Shown: positions 1-8,882 of the stretch, in pieces | Numbering within the stretch: position 1 is the stretch's first letter | Layout: each line of letters opens with the position of its first letter | From: Streptomyces sp. CB01635 | GTDB taxonomy: Bacteria; Actinomycetota; Actinomycetes; Streptomycetales; Streptomycetaceae | Reading direction: 5' to 3' | Length of the DNA stretch: 64,000 bases | Assembly (NCBI RefSeq): GCF_002803065.1 | Contig: NZ_NNBL01000002.1 | Span: 372,001 to 436,000, forward strand | Translations under genes and position numbers: made by a program | Notes under the pieces: generated by a model | Told to the model about the DNA's origin: nothing | Database searches by the model: none | The model's input: the letters and a program-made list of their open reading frames with translations, nothing else

Positions 1-891
1 CGTGACGGGGTGGAACTCCGGCAGCCGCAGGCCCGGGAGCAGCCCGGCCGCGGCGCGTGCCCCGGTCGCCAACAGTGTTGCCCGGCACCGGAGTTCACCG
101 TGTTCCTCGGTCGTCACCGAATTCGCGGAGATGGCCCTGACGCGCACGCCGGTGCGGACCGTGCCCGGCGGGAGTCCGGCGGCGAGCAGCTCGGGCAGCG
201 CGTCGGCGCCGCCCTCGGGGACGCAGAGGCGGCCGCGCGCGTAGGCGAGCAGGGCGAGGTCGGCGCACCGGCTCGACGAGGTCAGGTCCGGGTCGCACAG
301 GAGCGCCGACAGGAGGGGGCGCACAAACCCGTCGAGGGTGCGGGCCGGCAGTCCGCGGCCCATCAGGGCGTCGGCGGTGGGTAGTTCGGGCCGCGCGAGG
401 AGACGGGGGACCGGTGTCCCGGCGAGGCGGGCCAGCGACCTGGCGAGCCGGGCGTGGTCGAGGGGGCTGCCGAGCGGGGCGGTCGGGCGCGGGCTCCTGG
501 CGGCGGCGCGGGGACGGGGCACCCTGGGGGCGCTCGCGAGGGCGCGTGCCGTCGTGAGTGCGCCCCTTGCGCGCCGTGAGGCCGGGAGCTCCCCGGCGCG
601 ATGGCGGCGGCCGTCGCTGTGCACCAGGACCCCGGGCGAGAAGGGGCGCAGGACGAGGGCGTCCAGGCCCGGGGTGCGGCGTAGTTCGGGGTACGAGGTG
701 CACAGGAGTCGGCCGATCCGGTCGAGCCGGAACCCGTCGACCTTCTCGGTGGACATGCGGCCGCCCACACAGGGGCCGGCCTCCAGGACCAGGGTGGGAA
801 CGCCCGCCCTGGTCAGGCGGTGGGCGGCCAGGAGTCCCGCGACCCCGGCTCCCACGATGACGACGTCCGCGTGCTGTGCGGGCTCAGGCAC
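1..891 (-). CDS. NAD(P)/FAD-dependent oxidoreductase (3' part cut by window edge)
   Basis: Partial gene; the reading frame runs open off the left edge. The GTG start at 891 is preceded by GGGAGG at good spacing. The N-terminus carries a Rossmann dinucleotide-binding motif (IVGAGVAGLLAA, GxGxxG at residues 14-19), then the acidic end of the second strand (LVLEAGPCVGGR) that grips the FAD ribose, as in amine-oxidase/phytoene-desaturase-like flavoproteins. About 297 residues are visible and the C-terminal substrate part is missing, so the substrate cannot be named. A flavin amine oxidase-like or carotenoid-type desaturase is likely from the GGRM-like motif after the FAD-binding glutamate. It is transcribed away from the PGRP gene, with about 260 bp of non-coding DNA between. 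Confidence 0.85.
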   Translation of the reverse strand, partial: MPEPAQHADVVIVGAGVAGLLAAHRLTRAGVPTLVLEAGPCVGGRMSTEKVDGFRLDRIGRLLCTSYPELRRTPGLDALVLRPFSPGVLVHSDGRRHRAGELPASRRARGALTTARALASAPRVPRPRAAARSPRPTAPLGSPLDHARLARSLARLAGTPVPRLLARPELPTADALMGRGLPARTLDGFVRPLLSALLCDPDLTSSSRCADLALLAYARGRLCVPEGGADALPELLAAGLPPGTVRTGVRVRAISANSVTTEEHGELRCRATLLATGARAAAGLLPGLRLPEFHPVT

Positions 892-1151
892 GTGCGCCTC
901 CCTGGCGGTTGTGCGGCTGGTGGGAGCCGTCGTACGTACCCCGGGCCGTCAGGCCGGCGCACGCAGGCGGGCTCCGAAGGCGTCCTACCCCCCGGCGAAC
1001 CCGCGTACGGCTCCGAACACCCGGGCTGTACCCGAGTCCGTCGAGGGTAGGTCCGGGCCCCGGCCGAGGGAGTCGCGCGTAGCCCGGGCACGGTCGCACG
1101 GGGGGCGCCCGGGGCCGCCGGACGCGAGCCCAGCCTGATCCGAACGAAGCC

Positions 1152-2006
1152 CTACCGCCCCTGGAGCGCCGCCGCCCGCTGCCTGATCTCCGGGAGCTCG
1201 GCCATCAGGGCCTGGCCCGGGCAGTACGTCTCGTACTCGTCCCGGTGCGCGGCGATGGCGTTGAACTCGGCCGTCCTGCCCTTGCGGAAGCGGCTGAGGC
1301 TGTTCGTCGAGGTGAGGCGGACGCGGGAGCGCGGGTCGATGTTCGCCAGGCCCAGCTTCCAGGCGGAGAGCGCTGCGATGGACTTCGTCATGGAAGGCGG
1401 CACCGGGGTGCCCGCGGTGAAGGTGCCGATGGCGGCGATGCCCGCCGTGCCCTGGTTGAAGCCCTGGGCGTGCGCCCCCACGACCGCCTTGTCGACGCCG
1501 CCCGCCCGGCCCTCGTAGATCGTGCCGCACCTGTCGACGAGGAAGTTGTAGCCGATGTCGTCCCAGTTCCGGCCGCCCGCCTGGCCCGCGTACAGATAGC
1601 GGATGATGCGGGGCGTGTCGGCGCAGTCGTAGACGTTCGGCGAGTCCGTGTGGTGGATGAAGACTGCCGTGACGCGGTCGGCGTACCGGGCGGGCGGCCT
1701 GCGGTAGGCGGCATCCGCCAGCCAGTCGGCTCGCGGCACGATCCGGGGCAGCGCGGCGGTGTGCCGACGGTTGACCGGCCGGCGCACCCGTAGGGCGGCC
1801 GACGACAGTACCGGCGGCCGGCGCACCGGTACGGCGGCCGGCGGCAGCGCCGGCGCGGCCCGGTCGGTGGCAGTGGGGCCCGCCGCCCGGCCCGACCTCG
1901 CCGCTGAACCGCCGTCCCCGGGCCCGACGGTCACGGCACACATCAGCAGCAGGCCGAAGGCCGTGGCCGCCGGAGCGCACCACAACGTCATACGGAAGAC
2001 GCGCAT
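1152..2006 (-). CDS. Secreted N-acetylmuramoyl-L-alanine amidase / PGRP-domain protein
   Basis: A 284-residue exported protein. The ATG at 2006 follows GGAGAG; a longer frame upstream lacks a better ribosome site. Residues 1-30 form a signal sequence (arginines, then a hydrophobic run ALL..CAVTVG). A Pro/Ala/Arg-rich linker to about residue 85 leads to an Amidase_2/PGRP domain (residues 88-284). FIHHTDSPN (H118/H119) gives the first zinc ligand; HRDEYETYCPG near the C-terminus supplies the remaining His and Cys ligands, as in T7-lysozyme-like amidases. YNFLVDRCGTIYEGRAGG is the conserved PGRP core. Family knowledge implies cleavage of the MurNAc-L-Ala bond in peptidoglycan. The linker DNA holds short GC-rich repeats (around 1760-1860). 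Confidence 0.93.
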   Translation of the reverse strand: MRVFRMTLWCAPAATAFGLLLMCAVTVGPGDGGSAARSGRAAGPTATDRAAPALPPAAVPVRRPPVLSSAALRVRRPVNRRHTAALPRIVPRADWLADAAYRRPPARYADRVTAVFIHHTDSPNVYDCADTPRIIRYLYAGQAGGRNWDDIGYNFLVDRCGTIYEGRAGGVDKAVVGAHAQGFNQGTAGIAAIGTFTAGTPVPPSMTKSIAALSAWKLGLANIDPRSRVRLTSTNSLSRFRKGRTAEFNAIAAHRDEYETYCPGQALMAELPEIRQRAAALQGR

Positions 2007-2105
2007 ACGTGACACTCTCCACCACGCGCCCGGGGCTCGCCCCGCATGGTGAGCCATGCGAGTGATCGCCGGCGCGCCGCAGGTCAGACCCGCCTTCGCC
2101 GCAGA

Positions 2106-2909
2106 TCAGAAGTGCGTGCCGCCGTCGACCCTGACCTCGGTGCCGGTGATGAATCCGCCGTCCTCCGAGCCGAGCATCGCGACGACGGACGCCACGCTCT
2201 CCGGCCCCGCGAAGCCCTGGCCTATCGCCGGCGCCAGCTTCATGAACAGGCTCATGTCGGCGTCCTCGGGCAGGCCGGGGCCGCTGCTCTGCCGGCTGGC
2301 GCCGGAGCCGTCGGTCATGCCGGAGGAGATGGATCCGGGCTGCACGGCCGTGAACCGGATGCCCTGCTTGCTGTACTCGCTCGCCAGGGCGTGCGTCATG
2401 GACTGGATGCCGCCCTTGCTCGCCGCGTACGCCGCCATGTAGGGGTGGGCGAACGTGGCCGACGTCGAGCTGAAGTTGATGACGGCGGCCCCGTCACCGG
2501 CGAGGAGCGCCGGGATCGAGTCGCGGATCATCAGGAACGTGCCCGCCAGGTTGATCTGGAGCACCTGGTTGAAGTCGGCGAGCGACGTCTCGTGGGTGTG
2601 CGAGGAGCGCAGGATGCCGGCCGCGTTCACCAGCACGTCCAGGCCGCCGAGCGCCTCGACGGCGGTGGCGACGCCCGCGCGCACGGAGGCCTCGTCCGCG
2701 ACGTTCACGACGACCGTGGTCAGCCGGTCCGCGCAGCCCGCGGCGGTCGCCTTCTCGACGGTGTCCTTCAGGCCCGCCTCGCTGACGTCGGCGGCGACCG
2801 CGCGGGCGCCCTCGGCGAGGACCCGCAGCACGGTGGCCTGGCCGATGCCGGAGCCACCGCCGGTGACGAGTACGCGACGGCCTTCGTAGCGGTTCAGGTT
2901 CGGGCTCAT
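2106..2909 (-). CDS. SDR family NAD(P)-dependent oxidoreductase
   Basis: Classical short-chain dehydrogenase of 267 residues. The ATG at 2909 has GGAG six bases upstream; an in-frame GTG at 2919-2921 has no ribosome site. The N-terminal cofactor motif is TGGGSGIG (about residues 14-21), the NAAGI motif sits mid-chain, and the active site has YAASK (Tyr/Lys) after the catalytic Ser of FSSTSA. The C-terminal GTEVRVDGGTHF is the usual SDR ending. The substrate is unknown. It is divergent from a TetR regulator, and the intergenic region contains a perfect inverted repeat, so the TetR protein probably represses this gene and possibly itself. Confidence 0.93.
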   Translation of the reverse strand: MSPNLNRYEGRRVLVTGGGSGIGQATVLRVLAEGARAVAADVSEAGLKDTVEKATAAGCADRLTTVVVNVADEASVRAGVATAVEALGGLDVLVNAAGILRSSHTHETSLADFNQVLQINLAGTFLMIRDSIPALLAGDGAAVINFSSTSATFAHPYMAAYAASKGGIQSMTHALASEYSKQGIRFTAVQPGSISSGMTDGSGASRQSSGPGLPEDADMSLFMKLAPAIGQGFAGPESVASVVAMLGSEDGGFITGTEVRVDGGTHF

Positions 2910-2963
2910 GCGCTGCTCCACTTCACTTTCTCACGACGATTCGCTGTCCACCGTACGCCTAAG

Positions 2964-2978
2964 TGGCACGATTTGCCA
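2964..2978. promoter_or_regulatory. Candidate TetR operator between SDR and tetR genes
   Basis: Perfect 5-bp inverted repeat TGGCA-CGATT-TGCCA in the short divergent intergenic region. Position and symmetry fit a TetR-family site acting on both genes; the assignment is inference. Confidence 0.45.
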
Positions 2979-3024
2979 TAACGTCAGAACGTGCAGACTT
3001 GTTCCGGACGCATAGGCTTCCCCG

Positions 3025-3693
3025 GTGAGCCCCACGAAGGATCAGCGCAGTCCGCAGCCCTCCCTGACCGAGCGGCGCAAGGCCGCCACCCAGCTGGACA
3101 TCGCCCGCGCCGCCGCCGGACTCTTCGCCGAGCACGGACCCGACGGCACGACGGCCGAGGACATCGCCCAGCGGGCGGGCGTCGCGCTGCGCACCTTCTA
3201 CCGCTACTTCCGGGGCAAGCAGGACGCGGTCGGCCCGCTCCTCGCCGCGGGTGGCGACGCCTGGCGCGCCCTCCTGGAGGACGCCGAACCCGGCACGGAC
3301 CTGCGCGTCACTCTGGAGACGGCCGTCACCGCCACGCTCTCCGCCCCCGGCGACCACGGCCCCGAACAGTTGGAGACGACCAGGGGACTCCTGCGCGCGG
3401 CCCAGGACGACGCCGCGCTGCGGGCCGTCTGGTACCGGGTCAACCAGGAGTCGGAGGAGCGCCTCGTGCCGGTCCTGACCCGGCTCGCGGGCGAGGAGGC
3501 GGACCCCCTCGACGTACGGCTCGCCGCCGCCGCGGCCACCGACGCCATCCGGATCGCTCTGGAGGCCTGGGCCGCCACCGACGCCCCCGCGACGGGCGCG
3601 ACCGGCTCCCCGGCGGTCCTCGCGCTCCGCTGCCTGCGGGAACTGACGGGCGGGATCAGCCTGTTGGGGGCAGGCCGGGGCGGGGCCCGATAG
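3025..3693 (+). CDS. TetR/AcrR family transcriptional regulator
   Basis: 222-residue regulator. The N-terminal TetR helix-turn-helix spans about residues 15-62 (RRKAATQLDIARAAAGLFAE, then TTAEDIAQRAGVALRTFYRYF, the recognition helix with the family's FYRYF ending). The C-terminal ligand domain has little sequence identity to anything I know. The GTG at 3025 has no ribosome site, but TAGGCT ends 6 nt before it and looks like a -10 box, so the mRNA is probably leaderless. It ends 6 bp from the convergent phosphatase gene. The divergent SDR gene is the obvious target; an SDR plus TetR pair often handles a small hydrophobic ligand. Confidence 0.92.
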   Translation: MSPTKDQRSPQPSLTERRKAATQLDIARAAAGLFAEHGPDGTTAEDIAQRAGVALRTFYRYFRGKQDAVGPLLAAGGDAWRALLEDAEPGTDLRVTLETAVTATLSAPGDHGPEQLETTRGLLRAAQDDAALRAVWYRVNQESEERLVPVLTRLAGEEADPLDVRLAAAAATDAIRIALEAWAATDAPATGATGSPAVLALRCLRELTGGISLLGAGRGGAR

Positions 3694-3699
3694 GGGCCG

Positions 3700-4818
3700 T
3701 CAGTCGTCCTCCGGGTCGTCCTCCGGGGCGATCTCCGGCGCGAACACGAGCAGCGTCAGATCGTCCCGTACCGTGCCCGCGAACCGGACCACGTCCCGCC
3801 ACAGCGCGTCCGTCAGCTCCGCCGGGTCGTCCTCGCTGAACCGGCCCAGGCGCTCCCTGAGCGGGTAGAAGGCACCGGACGGGTCCCGCGCCTCGATCAG
3901 TCCGTCCGTCAGGCCGAGCAGCCGGTCGCCCGGCCGCAGCCGCACCGTGAGCTGCTCGAGCGGCGCGAGGCCCGCGATCCCGAGCCCGAGCGGCGCCCCG
4001 GACGGCACCGGCAGCTCGATGACCTCCTGCCCGCGCAGGAGCAGCGGCCGCGGATGGCCGCACGAAACGGCCCGTACCACCGGGGAGTCGTCGGGGAACT
4101 CGAGCAACAGCGCGGTCGCGAACAGCTCGGCGTGCTCGTCCTCGGCCGAGTCGACCACGAGCCTGCGGTCGAGCCGCGCCGCGACCCCCTTTAGGTCCGA
4201 CTGGTCGAGCACGGCCTCACGGAACGCGCCGAGCAGCCCCGCCACCGTGGCGACCGCGGACAGACCGTGGCCCTGCACATCACCGATCACGGCCCGTACC
4301 CCGGCCGGCCCCCTGCGCACGTCGAAGAGGTCACCGCCGACCAGCGTCCCGCGCTCGGCCGCCCGGTACAGGCCCGCGCAGCGCACCGTGCCGACCCGGT
4401 CGCGCAGCGGCGGAAGGACGGCGAACTGCGCCGCCTCGGCGACCGTGCGCACGGTGACGAGCTGGGCGTCGCGCCGGCTGCGGACCCAGCCGATCAGCAC
4501 GCTGAGCAGCGCCACGAAGGAGACCGTGAGCACGTCGCTGTTGCCGGGGTGCCCGAGGTTCATGAAGGGCACGTTCAGCAGGACGATCACGGTGCCGCCG
4601 AGCAGTGCCGTGGCGGCGGGGCCGTAGGTGAGGGCGGCCAGCGGCGGGACCGCCCCCAGCAGGAAACCGAGGTCCAGCTTCTCTTCGGTGACCAGCTGGG
4701 CCAGGCACAGGGCGGCGAGGAGCCCGACCGGCAGCCATCGCACCCAGCGCGGCGGCGGTGCCCCGCGGAGCCAGGCCCGCTCCTCGCCGTCCCGGCGACG
4801 CGACAACGCCCCGGTCAT
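3700..4818 (-). CDS. Membrane PP2C-type serine phosphatase (SpoIIE/RsbU-like)
   Basis: 372 residues. I chose the ATG at 4818 because AAGGAG lies 8 nt upstream; two upstream in-frame starts lack this. The N-terminal third has about three membrane segments (residues 25-115: WLPVGLLAALCLAQLV, GFLLGAVPPLAALTYG, LLGGTVIVLLNV, and SFVALLSVLIGWV). It is followed by a SpoIIE domain with the metal-binding GGDLFDV, GDVQGHGLSAVATV, CGHPRPLLL, and GLTDGLIEARD. The family dephosphorylates anti-sigma-factor antagonists (STAS proteins) in partner-switching; Streptomyces has dozens. No anti-sigma or STAS gene is adjacent, so the partner is unknown. The C-terminus is acidic (EIAPEDDPEDD). Confidence 0.92.
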   Translation of the reverse strand: MTGALSRRRDGEERAWLRGAPPPRWVRWLPVGLLAALCLAQLVTEEKLDLGFLLGAVPPLAALTYGPAATALLGGTVIVLLNVPFMNLGHPGNSDVLTVSFVALLSVLIGWVRSRRDAQLVTVRTVAEAAQFAVLPPLRDRVGTVRCAGLYRAAERGTLVGGDLFDVRRGPAGVRAVIGDVQGHGLSAVATVAGLLGAFREAVLDQSDLKGVAARLDRRLVVDSAEDEHAELFATALLLEFPDDSPVVRAVSCGHPRPLLLRGQEVIELPVPSGAPLGLGIAGLAPLEQLTVRLRPGDRLLGLTDGLIEARDPSGAFYPLRERLGRFSEDDPAELTDALWRDVVRFAGTVRDDLTLLVFAPEIAPEDDPEDD

Positions 4819-4909
4819 CGGCGGGCTCCTTCCCATGGACCCCTTCACGCTCCTACGGGAGGGCCGTCACCGCACGCCGGGCGGGTCCGTCAGAACTCCT
4901 GTGCCCCGC

Positions 4910-5398
4910 TCACAGGGCCTGGCCCATCAGGATGTCGTCCACGTACTTCCCGTCGAGCAGGAACTCCTCCGGCAGGACGCCCTCGACCGTGAACCCCTCG
5001 GACTCGTACAGCGCCCGCGCCGGAGCGTTGTGCCCGAGCACCCGCAGCGTCATGCGGCGCGCCCCGGCCTTGCGGGCGTGCTCCACCGCCGCGCGGACCA
5101 GCGCCCGGCCGACCCCGGTGCCCCGCGCCTCCGCGGCGACCGCGAGGCCCTGGATCTGCCGCACATGGGTGTTGGCGGCGAGCGAGGTGGGATAGGCGAT
5201 GCGTACGTAACCCGCGAGCCGCCCGTCGCACTCCGCGACCAGATGGTCCCGCGGCCCGAACCGCTCCGAGAAGAACGGGTCGTACGGCGGCAGCGGCTCC
5301 GGCTGGACGGCGTGCAGCGTGGACCAGGCCGCGCGGTCGAGCCGGGCGAGTCCGTCCTCGTCGTCGAGCCGGGCGAGACGTATGTGCGGCTGTGGCAT
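4910..5398 (-). CDS. GNAT family N-acetyltransferase
   Basis: 162 residues, starting MPQPHIRLARLDDEDG. The acetyl-CoA pyrophosphate loop RGTGVGRAL follows the LAVAAEA strand at about residue 100, and NAPARALYESEGFTVEG is the usual GNAT alpha4-beta6 region. The substrate is unknown; family members acetylate amines, protein N-termini or antibiotics. The start at 5398 lies 63 bp from the divergent epimerase gene. A very long overlapping open frame extends upstream of this start because GC-rich antisense frames stay open, but homology begins here. Confidence 0.88.
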   Translation of the reverse strand: MPQPHIRLARLDDEDGLARLDRAAWSTLHAVQPEPLPPYDPFFSERFGPRDHLVAECDGRLAGYVRIAYPTSLAANTHVRQIQGLAVAAEARGTGVGRALVRAAVEHARKAGARRMTLRVLGHNAPARALYESEGFTVEGVLPEEFLLDGKYVDDILMGQAL

Positions 5399-5461
5399 GG
5401 GGGTCACTGTACGACCGGCCCACGACCGGCCGCCGCGCGTTTCACGCGGCAGGATGGACCC

Positions 5462-6385
5462 ATGACGCAGAGCGATTCCGCACCCGCACGACGCTCCCGG
5501 TTCGCCGTCGCCGGTGCCTCCGGACTCATCGGTTCGGCGCTGACCCGGTCCCTGCGCGCCGACGGGCACGACGTCGTCCGCCTGGTCCGCAGGGAACCGG
5601 CCGCCGCGGACGAGGTCCGCTGGGACCCGGAGCGGGGGTCGGTCGACGCGGCCGGGCTCTGCGGGTGCGACGCCGTCCTCAACTTCGCCGCCGCGGGCGT
5701 GGGCGACCACCGCTGGACCGACGAGTACAAGCGGAAGATCCGCGACAGCCGGGTCCTCGGCACCGCGACGCTCGCCGAGGCCGTCGCCACGCTCGAACAG
5801 CCTCCCCGCGTCTTCGTCAACGGCAGCGCCGTCGGCTACTACGGCGAGACCGGCACGCGCGCCGTCGACGAGAGCGCGCCGCCCGGGGACGGCTTCCTGC
5901 CGCAGCTGTGCGTGGAGTGGGAGGAGGCCGCGGCGCCCGCGCAAGAGGCCGGAATCCGCACGGTGTTCGCGCGGTCCGGGCTCGTCGTGTCCCGCGCGGG
6001 CGGGGCCTGGGCGCGGCTCTTCCCGCTGTACCTGGCCGGTCTCGGCGGACGCCTGGGCGACGGCCGCCAGTACTGGTCGTACATCGCGCTCCACGACGAG
6101 ATCGCGGCCCTGCGCCACATCATCGACACGGAGGAGCTGTCCGGCCCGGTGAACCTCACCGCCCCGCACCCCGTCACGAACCGCGAGGTGACCGCCGCGA
6201 TGGGGCGCGTGCTGAACCGCCCCACGCTGTTCACGGCGCCCGCCCCCGTCCTGCGCCTGGTCCTCGGCGAGATGGCGGGCGACGTCCTCGGCAGCACGCG
6301 GGCCGTGCCGACCCGGCTCCTGGAGTCCGGCTTCACGTTCGCGTTCCCCGGCATCGAGGAGTCGATCCGGGCGGCCGGGAAGTGA
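5462..6385 (+). CDS. TIGR01777-type NAD(P)-dependent epimerase (SulA/YfcH-like)
   Basis: 307 residues. The Rossmann motif is AVAGASGLIGSALTRSL (residues 14-30). RWDPERG, NFAAAGVGDHRWTDEYK and FVNGSAVGYYGETG are the signatures of the TIGR01777 epimerase family; the C-terminal DUF1731 part includes LGEMAGDVLGSTRAVPTRLLESGF. The biochemical role of this family is not established; some members affect cell division or sugar-nucleotide-like substrates. The ATG at 5462 follows GCAGGATGG. It is monocistronic, convergent with the DUF4240 gene. Confidence 0.92.
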   Translation: MTQSDSAPARRSRFAVAGASGLIGSALTRSLRADGHDVVRLVRREPAAADEVRWDPERGSVDAAGLCGCDAVLNFAAAGVGDHRWTDEYKRKIRDSRVLGTATLAEAVATLEQPPRVFVNGSAVGYYGETGTRAVDESAPPGDGFLPQLCVEWEEAAAPAQEAGIRTVFARSGLVVSRAGGAWARLFPLYLAGLGGRLGDGRQYWSYIALHDEIAALRHIIDTEELSGPVNLTAPHPVTNREVTAAMGRVLNRPTLFTAPAPVLRLVLGEMAGDVLGSTRAVPTRLLESGFTFAFPGIEESIRAAGK

Positions 6386-6434
6386 ACCGGCCGAAGGCAT
6401 ACGACCCCTACGACCCCTACGTTCCCTACTCCTC

Positions 6435-6953
6435 CTACGACCCGAAGCGCTCCGAGAGCTTCGGATACAGCCGCTGCAGCTCCGCCGTGTTCTCGAAGTC
6501 GAACGGCGTGCCCTCCGGCTCCGCGGGCCCGGCCGGAATGCCGAGATCGGGCGCCACCGCCCCGGTCAGCTCCTCGTACGCCTCGTCAGCCGCGTAGCCG
6601 AGCTCCTCGCCGTCCCCGTCGATCTCCTCGTCGAAGTCCCCCAGCAGATCGGCGAGCGAGTCCGGCTCGTGCAGCGCGCCCTCGAACACCTCCCTGCCCT
6701 GGCCGATCAGCCAGCAGCGGAAGTAGTCGAACGCGTCGTCGCTCGCGCCGCCGAGCAGTACCCACGCGGCGCCCCACAGGTCCCAGCGGTAGGCGCGGTG
6801 GTAGCGGGACTCGAAGTGACGGGCGAAGTCGAGCACCGCGTCGGGGTCGGCCTGGAGCAGCCGGTCGACGAGCAGCTCGGCCTGGTCCTCGGGGTCGCCC
6901 TCGGCGGCCTCGCGGGTGCTGTCCACGATCTCCCAGAACTCCGTCTCGTCCAT
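6435..6953 (-). CDS. DUF4240 domain-containing protein
   Basis: 172 residues, acidic, starting MDETEFWEIVDSTRE, the characteristic opening of DUF4240 proteins. The central WDLWGAAWVLLGGASDDAFDYFRCWLIGQGREVFE is the domain core. The function is unknown; actinobacterial members are often found near toxin-immunity or WYL-regulated genes, but nothing here indicates a role. ATG at 6953 or an adjacent GTG at 6956 could start it; neither has a clear ribosome site. The next gene on the same strand, 105 bp upstream, is the WYL regulator. Confidence 0.9.
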   Translation of the reverse strand: MDETEFWEIVDSTREAAEGDPEDQAELLVDRLLQADPDAVLDFARHFESRYHRAYRWDLWGAAWVLLGGASDDAFDYFRCWLIGQGREVFEGALHEPDSLADLLGDFDEEIDGDGEELGYAADEAYEELTGAVAPDLGIPAGPAEPEGTPFDFENTAELQRLYPKLSERFGS

Positions 6954-7057
6954 CACGGGACAAGCATCTGCCTTGGGGGTCGGGGACGCACGCCGAGGTG
7001 CCGGAGCCGCGCCGTTTCGTTATGCGCGCACATGCCGAGGGCACGGCGCCCGGCGGC

Positions 7058-8038
7058 TCACCGGTAGCGGTCGCCCATCCGCCGTGCCGCTTCTGCGAAG
7101 CGATCACGCAGCGCGGCGGGAGCGACGACCTCCGCCTCGGGCCCGAGCCCGAACAGCTGCCCGTACGCGACGTCCTCCGACTCGACCGGCAGAGTCACCG
7201 TCACCCACCCCTCCTCGTCCGGCTCGCCCGCCGACTCCCGCGCCGCACGCACGGACGCGGGCTCGATCGCGTACGGAAGCTGCCGCAGTCCCGCGGGGGA
7301 CAGCCGCAGGACGACCTCCGCGCGCAGGATGGACCGCGCGAACTCCTCCGCCCGCTCCTCCCAGAACCCCGGCAGATCGAACTCCTGGTCCCGTACGAAG
7401 CGTTCCCCGCCCGCCTCGACGCCGGTGAACCGGTCGATCCGGTACACCCGGTGGGTCCCGCCGGCGACGCGGGCGCACAGATACCAGACACCCGCCTTCA
7501 GGACGAGCCCGTACGGCTCCAGCTCCCGCACCACCTCCCGCGAGCTCCCCGCCTCGTCACGCCGGTAGCGGGCGCGCACCACCCGGTCGTCCCACACCGC
7601 GTCCGCCACCGCCGGCAGCAGCTCGGGCGTCCGCGGCTCCTGGAACCAGCCCGGCGCGTCCAGGTGGAACCGCTGTGCCGCCGTCCGCGAGGCGTCCCGC
7701 AGCGAAGGCAGCAGCGCCGCCGACACCTTCAGCCGCGCGGCCGACGCCGCGTCTTCCAAGCCCATCTCCCGCAGCGCGCCCGGCACTCCGGACAGGAACA
7801 GGGCCTCCGCCTCACCGCGCGCCAGACCCGTCAGCCGCGTCCGGTACCCGCCGATCAGCCGGTACCCGCCCGCCCTGCCCCGGTCCGCGTACACCGGCAC
7901 GCCCGCCTCGGACAGCGCCTGCGCGTCCCGCGTCACGGTCCGCTCCGAGACCTCCAGCTCGCGCGCCAGCTCACCCGCCGTCATCGACGGCCGGGACTGG
8001 AGCAACAACACCATCTTGATCAGGCGGGCAGCTCGCAT
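7058..8038 (-). CDS. WYL-domain transcriptional regulator (YafY type)
   Basis: 326 residues. The N-terminal winged HTH (residues 1-60: MRAARLIKMVLLLQSRPSMT, then ELARELEVSERTVTRDAQAL) is followed by a WYL domain (about 130-230, with AVWDDRVVRARYRR and VLKAGVWYLCARV) and a WCX C-terminal extension. WYL proteins bind nucleotides or small ligands and control DNA-damage, phage-defence or metabolic genes. The ATG at 8038 sits 20 bp downstream of the VOC-protein stop, suggesting co-transcription with it. No defence genes are nearby, so a metabolic regulator coupled to the VOC protein is the likelier reading. Confidence 0.92.
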   Translation of the reverse strand: MRAARLIKMVLLLQSRPSMTAGELARELEVSERTVTRDAQALSEAGVPVYADRGRAGGYRLIGGYRTRLTGLARGEAEALFLSGVPGALREMGLEDAASAARLKVSAALLPSLRDASRTAAQRFHLDAPGWFQEPRTPELLPAVADAVWDDRVVRARYRRDEAGSSREVVRELEPYGLVLKAGVWYLCARVAGGTHRVYRIDRFTGVEAGGERFVRDQEFDLPGFWEERAEEFARSILRAEVVLRLSPAGLRQLPYAIEPASVRAARESAGEPDEEGWVTVTLPVESEDVAYGQLFGLGPEAEVVAPAALRDRFAEAARRMGDRYR

Positions 8039-8058
8039 ACGCCCATGATGCGGGCCCT

Positions 8059-8817
8059 TCAGCGCGGGGTGTACGTGATGACCGCGAACGAGGCGCCCTG
8101 CGGATCGGCGAGCACCGCGAACCGGCCCGGCTCGATGGACGTCGGGTGCACCAGGATCTGCCCGCCGAGTTGCTTGCAGCGAGCCGCCGTCGCGTCGGTG
8201 TCCCCGACGGCGATGTACACCATCCAGTGCGCGGGCAGATCCTTGGGGAACGAGTCCGACGCCGTGTCGAGCATCCCGCCGAAGGGCTCGTCGTCGACGC
8301 TCCACTCGGTGTAACTGCCGCCGCCTCCGTAGGGGTGCCGCTTCGCGCCCCAGCCCAGTACGGACTGGTAGAAGTCCTTGGACCCGTCCGGATCGCGGGT
8401 CAGGAGCTCGAACCAGCAGAAACTCCCCGGCGCGTTCACCACGCCGAACCCCGTGTTCGTGATCGGCTGCCACAGGCCGAACGCGGCCCCCGCGGGGTCC
8501 TGGCAGACCGCGAAGACGCCGTCCTCCTCGATGGTCCGCGGACCCGTGACCACCGAGCCGCCGTTGCCCTTCACGCGCGCGATGACGGCGTCGACCCCGG
8601 CCGACTGGTAGTACGGCAGCCACACCGACGGTTCCTTCGGGTTGGTGGCCGGGGCGAAGCCGGCGACCGGCTCGCCGCCGGACCTGAAGATGCCGTAGTC
8701 CTGCGCCACTTCGCTGTGCCAGCCGAGGAGACCCTCGTAGAAGAGCCGGGCCGCGTCGCTGTCGGGCGTGGAGAGGTCCGCCCAGCAGGGGGCTGATGGG
8801 GTTTTGGAGATCTTCAT
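8059..8817 (-). CDS. VOC-family protein with two glyoxalase-like domains
   Basis: 252 residues made of two tandem vicinal-oxygen-chelate modules (PCWADLSTPDSDAARLFYEG at about 8-125; SFCWFELLTRDPDGSKDFYQ at about 130-250). The ATG at 8817 has GGGGAG about ten bases upstream. In Streptomyces such paired VOC proteins include hydroxylase-like and bleomycin-resistance-like proteins, usually of unknown substrate. It heads a probable two-gene operon with the WYL regulator. Confidence 0.9.
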   Translation of the reverse strand: MKISKTPSAPCWADLSTPDSDAARLFYEGLLGWHSEVAQDYGIFRSGGEPVAGFAPATNPKEPSVWLPYYQSAGVDAVIARVKGNGGSVVTGPRTIEEDGVFAVCQDPAGAAFGLWQPITNTGFGVVNAPGSFCWFELLTRDPDGSKDFYQSVLGWGAKRHPYGGGGSYTEWSVDDEPFGGMLDTASDSFPKDLPAHWMVYIAVGDTDATAARCKQLGGQILVHPTSIEPGRFAVLADPQGASFAVITYTPR

Positions 8818-8882
8818 GGACGTACTTCTCCCCTGAACGGCGCCCCCCTGGAACTCCTGCGGACTCCTCCTCATTCACGCAC

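Noticed and set aside
892..1151. Possible gene in the gap between the oxidoreductase and PGRP genes
   Set aside because: Short overlapping frames exist but none has a ribosome site or recognisable protein; treated as intergenic.
4910..6400. Long open frames antisense to the epimerase and many other genes
   Set aside because: High G+C keeps antisense frames open; these lack ribosome sites, domains or conserved starts.
6400..6443. Short TACGACCCC tandem repeats at a convergent gene end
   Set aside because: Only two clean copies, likely simple-sequence drift near the stop codons.
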